Shown here one piece after another: positions 60,401 to 64,000 of a stretch of 64,000 nucleotides of DNA. Position 1 is the first letter of the stretch. Each line of letters opens with the position of its first letter. The notes beneath the pieces are model-generated. The model was not told the DNA's origin and did no database searches. It was given only the letters and a program-made list of their open reading frames with translations. The translations under genes and the position numbers were made by a program. Origin of the DNA: Polytrichum commune (taxonomy: Eukaryota > Streptophyta > Polytrichopsida > Polytrichales > Polytrichaceae); NCBI GenBank assembly GCA_950295325.1, contig OX485808.1:64501-128500 (forward strand), in the 5' to 3' direction.

Positions 60401-62355
60401 AAATCCTAAACGGGTGAAGTTTGGAGACGTCGGGCATTTGATAGTTTAACTGCAACTGTTTCAACCATGTTTGCATATATCTCAGTCTGTTCAAGTCTTT
60501 AAAAACTTCACATCAACTTCGAACGGACTCAATAACGAAGTCACAAAGATTTCCTTGTCAAGCTATCAGGACACATCATACAAAAGAAAAATGGAGGACA
60601 ATAAGCACAGAACAACTTCGATTGTAAAACAATGATTAGAACAGTGGCATAGACTCTAGCTTCAAGCGAAGAGACCATGTTACATTTCCAATTTTTTCAT
60701 GCAGATAAGGAAGGAAAGATTTGACACTTAAATTCAAGCAGCGAGATTCTTTACCTCTTCCAAGTCATCTTGAAATTCTTCACAGGTTAAGAGCTACTAG
60801 GAGGATTTTCTAAAGAGAAAAAATAGTCGCTATTTTCAATCAATTCCCCCCTTTCTAAATTACATCAGTCCCTATTTGCTTTCATTCTCTTTGCTCATAA
60901 GCAGGGGCTCCAATCATAAATTTGTTTCTGGATCCATGGTGAAGGATATTTATACAAATGGCGTAGGACTACATGAAAATTCTGACATCTAGTTCCAATC
61001 CTAAGTGGACTAAAGGAATGAACTCTCGTTCAAAAGACAGGTAAAACCACTTGCATCTCCAAGACCTAGGAATATCAAAATCAGGTAGCAACCATATCAT
61101 GTACAGTTTTCAAAATTTCTGCTCTTCTTTACTGACTTACTAGACTTAGTTTCCATTTTTGGTGTTGTTTTCGAAGATGTCTGCTAAAAACAAGTTCTAC
61201 GAAAATGTGATCTACGTGAATGAAGGTACTGTAGTTGCTGAAGAAACACCGCCTCCTTCATCCGCTGACCAAAACTGTATGAAAAGGCTCCGCTCATTCA
61301 ACGTAAACCACCGAAGCCATTAAACATCTGCTTGCGATGAACACTTGCATCAGGACGTCGAGACACCTCTTAATCATTTCTTGTTGGCCTTCTTGCATTA
61401 GTATTATTGCGACATACCATCACATGACAAAGTTCTCGCACCACAACAAGAGCCCAGACTCCATTCATGTAAGCCATCAAAGTCATTCCTGCAACTAAAG
61501 CAAGAGACCTTTGAGCACGTATTCCCATTCGATCTCAAGAAAGATCAACATCTTACTTTTTCAAGCTCAGCGCCAGTTGTTTGATTATTCAAACCTTGCA
61601 CGCCTTTTGAAAGTTTACAAAAATCCACCGACATTTTTAACGGCATTCATTCCACAGATCGCAGAAAACTTGAAAAGAAACCTTCGCTATACACCGAGAC
61701 TACACCAAGACTCCAGGTGGTTTAGTGAGTGTTCACCCTAGAGATGGATACACTCAGTTCAGAGGTTTCTTTCTGGCAAGTTCATTGAGTTGAATCTTGG
61801 TAGTTGAGAGTTTTGTCCAATGTCCAAAGACAGATAGGTAACAATGAGGTCTCAACAACTAATGAGAGCTTAATGCCACTTGACAATGCATGTAACTGGT
61901 GACCTTGACTCTTAATTTCATTCTTGAAGTTGGAATAGAAAGTGACCTACTACACATGCTTAAGAATCCAATGCCCGCTCTTGGGAAAATTTAGCATACC
62001 GAGGGTTCAAGAAACGTCATCACAAGTTCTTCAATTCAAAGAGATTTCTTTCATGGCAAAATTGAAAGATTTGCTCACGAGACTGTCTCTTTATCTAAGT
62101 CTCCAACCTAAACCACATTGGAATTCCTCGATGATTAGCCGATTCTAGGGCATAATTCACCACAATGAAGGGTTCAAAAATCTTCAAAAGTTCAAGGATC
62201 TGCTTATAATTTATTTTCCTCTTGCGTTCACTGTCTTCGTGGTTAGATTCCTTCGAAGGATTTCCACCTCCGCTTCGAGCTCTTCCACATCCGCCTGAAC
62301 TCATACATTACCTTCACAATTAGTCGACTAATCTACTTCCAAGGCGACCTTCGAT
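60401..62355. other. Intergenic, no gene supported
   Basis: Scattered short open frames on both strands without recognised domains. Upstream exons of the RAD16-like sequence were sought here and not found. Confidence 0.35.
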
Positions 62356-62359
62356 TTCC

Positions 62360-63048
62360 GAACACCGGGGCATACTTGCAAACGAAATGGGCATGGGAAA
62401 AACTGTTCAAGCTCTTTCACTTATTGTTACTAGGTAGCCTCGTCGAGGAGGGTGTACTGAAATCTGTTCAAGACAGTCCACAGACATTTAAAGAAATATG
62501 TGTGTGAAACGCTGGAGTTTGAAATATGTGTGCCAAACCTGTGTAATTCAAAACCAGGAACCTCTCTAACCACCACCAAATTGCTTGGTAATAAAAAGCT
62601 GCTACCAGCAGTGAAGGCGACACTCGTTGTCTACCCTAGCGTGGCAGTCAATCAATGGCATAGGGAGATTATTCGGTTTACAGGTGCAGGTACTTTGAAG
62701 GTGTTGGTGCACCATGTACCCCAGCAAGCCATTCCGTTTCAAGATATTTTTCAGTATGACATTGTGCTCACAACGTACTCTATATGGGAAGTTGAGAAAC
62801 GAAAACTTGCCCTTCGATCGATGAAGTTCTGCCAACAGTGTGGGGAGCAATTTCTTTCTGATAGATCGATCCATCGCGAGTGTCAGGATTGGTCACGACC
62901 TGCTGCTGGTGAAAGATTGTCGGTTCAGGATAATGATGGGGTTCAAGTAGATAGCAGCCATCACTTCGTGCAGTCGCAACACAAGGGAGTGGAAGTGCAG
63001 TTCGTAGATGTGGACACAGGAGAAGATGAATCTCAGAGAAAAAGAAAA
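62360..63048 (+). pseudogene. RAD16-like SNF2 helicase fragment (first ATPase lobe only)
   Basis: 62376-62443 reads RGILANEMGMGKTVQALSLI then VTR, the SNF2 motif I (Walker A, GMGKT). 62600-63048 reads KATLVVYPSVAVNQWHREII, RFTGAGTLKVLVHH, FQYDIVLTTYSIWEVE (motif Ia/Ib region), then CQQCGEQFLSDRSIHRECQ and a Lys/Arg-rich end at an AAAAG/GTAAAT donor. This layout, with a zinc-binding insert after TTYS-VE, is that of plant RAD16 (global-genome nucleotide excision repair). The DEAH box, RING finger and second helicase lobe are absent, and the next 950 bp contain an unrelated gene on the other strand. The two parts do not join in a clear phase. Probably a pseudogene or captured fragment. Confidence 0.75.
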
Positions 63049-63182
63049 GGTAAATTGTAACCTTGTTGCAACCTCGACACCTTCTTGCAATGCCATTGAA
63101 CTGACCAACCTCAACACCGCCACTTCTCGCAATTCGCAAGATTGCGGCAAGAGGTCGTAGAACTCAAAAACGGTCGTAGAAC

Positions 63183-63233
63183 CAACCCTAACCCTAACCC
63201 TACCCTCTGAGGCGACGTGGCCGCCTCAGAGGG
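63183..63233. repeat. Short CCCTAA repeat and perfect 12-bp hairpin
   Basis: AACCCTAACCCTAACCCTA is followed by CCCTCTGAGGCG (63203-63214) and its exact inverse CGCCTCAGAGGG (63222-63233), loop ACGTGGC. It lies 20 bp beyond the stop codon of the minus-strand gene that ends at 63254. Confidence 0.85.
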
Positions 63234-63253
63234 CAGCATTTCGGCAGGAGGTT

Positions 63254-63703
63254 CTAGGCCTCCTCCTCGACAACAAATGTGTCAGGAGTGACCCAACGCA
63301 TTAAATCAGCATGTCCACATTCCTGCAGCCATCCACACACCTTGTTAGCAACCTAAACAATTGAAATACAAACTACAGAGGGCATTGATGAAACCACTCA
63401 TTTGAATTGATCTTGAAAGGGATCCCACCTGAAGGCAAACTTTGGCTGGATTTAATGCACATATGGTGCAAGCTTGAAGAGGTTTTTTTGCAATCGACAG
63501 GCTGGTAGTAACACTATTGGGTGAATCCTCATGTGATAAATGAGGTGAACCATCAGGGGAATCTTGGTGTGAGCCCTCGGGTGTTTGTTGAGGTGTGGGG
63601 AGTCCAAGTAGATCCACAGTAGCCAATGAGTGTGGTGATCCAGTCAAAGGTGAGCTAGATGGGGCATAGCATGATGCCCCATGTTCTGAAATAGTTCCTG
63701 AAT
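63254..63703 (-). CDS. Last two exons of an unrecognised protein
   Basis: Exon 63703-63429 (acceptor TTTTCCAG, donor CTTCAG/GTGGGA) reads SGTISEHGASCYAPSSSPLT, then LATVDLLGLPTPQQTPEG, a short internal repeat SHQDSPDGSPHLSHEDSPNS, and LQACTICALNPAKVCLQ. Exon 63352-63254 (acceptor TTGTTTAG) reads VANKVCGWLQECGHADLMRW then VTPDTFVVEEEA-stop. The joint is in phase 0 and the first exon enters in phase 1, so upstream exons lie to the right of the window or in its last 300 bp. Ser/Pro/His/Asp repeats suggest a disordered linker; the clustered Cys and His (CTIC, VCLQ, VCGW, ECGH) could bind metal. I do not recognise the family; a transposon-encoded protein is possible. Confidence 0.5.
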
Positions 63704-63882
63704 CTGGAAAACCAACAAGTAAATCAAAATCAATGTTTTAATTGTTGCAATTATAGTTCAAAGGAATTTTTCCCTAAATAATTCAGGAAGGTAAAAGTAG
63801 TAATTCAGGAAGGCTAGAAGTACTTTGCCATGCAAAAGGAAGCCACCATGTCACTCAAGGAAAATTCAGGGATTGTTGATGT

Positions 63883-63979
63883 ACTTTTGGTATGATTCAT
63901 GATCTTTGAAGGACTTTTTGGTATGATTCAGGACCTTTGAAGGACTTTTTGATATGTTTTAGGACCTCTAAAGGATTTT
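63883..63979. repeat. ~31-bp tandem repeat, three copies
   Basis: Unit TTTTTGGTATGATTCAGGAC followed by CTTTGAAGGAC, repeated three times with drift in the last copy. Probably in an intron of the minus-strand gene at the right edge. Confidence 0.75.
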
Positions 63980-64000
63980 AATACTGAAAACAAGCCAAAA

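Overview
The window is nuclear DNA of a land plant. Genes are split by many GT..AG introns, the protein-coding genes match plant families (PATROL1, VPS15, LPP, NAA20), AAACCCTA telo-box motifs occur near genes, and the intergenic DNA is AT-rich and full of plant-type hAT miniature elements, LINE remnants and a probable solo LTR. Moderate introns and roughly one gene per 10 kb fit a bryophyte-grade genome, but the species cannot be fixed from the sequence and this placement is weak.

Gene layout: the 5' part of a PATROL1 (DUF810/MUN) gene lies on the minus strand at 1.27-2.41 kb and runs off the left edge. A transposon-rich block fills 3.9-18.8 kb. A DUF4504 (C1orf74/UPF0739-like) gene lies at 18.9-21.3 kb (+), followed by unassigned coding-like segments to 22.6 kb. 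A complete 7-exon lipid phosphate phosphatase gene is at 25.5-28.4 kb (-). A complete 18-exon VPS15 gene is at 34.75-46.86 kb (+). A complete 6-exon NAA20 gene is at 50.0-53.0 kb (-). The right end holds transposon remnants, a two-exon kinesin-12 fragment, a RAD16-like SNF2 fragment and the last two exons of an unrecognised minus-strand gene. For LPP, VPS15 and NAA20 the exons were joined by hand; reading frame and intron phase are consistent throughout, giving predicted proteins of 301, 1792 and 174 residues.

Mobile DNA is the most informative layer. Several non-autonomous hAT-like elements have exact 8-bp target duplications (5807-6216, 6855-7250, 11015-11352, 14261-15994, 54166-55519). Many share one end design: a C(A/T)CGGGG terminus, a GGT(G)AC motif and, about 20-25 nt further in, a CCACGTGCG-like motif. 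A probable solo LTR (16549-18299, TATTA duplication) and a hAT element with a decayed transposase (14261-15994) both sit in one tandem-repeat array, itself inside a larger 5-kb element with GGCC-rich ends. The loci at 23.5-24.1 kb and 54.1-55.7 kb are copies of one older repeat, and each shows the empty site for the insertion carried by the other.

The host genes do not form an obvious pathway cluster: PATROL1 (membrane traffic), VPS15 (PI3-kinase complex scaffold) and LPP (phosphatidate turnover) touch membrane biology, while NAA20 is the NatB N-terminal acetyltransferase. The shared theme is probably coincidence. I found no CRISPR, operon or bacterial-type defence system; the most unusual content is the transposon architecture and the captured or orphaned gene fragments.
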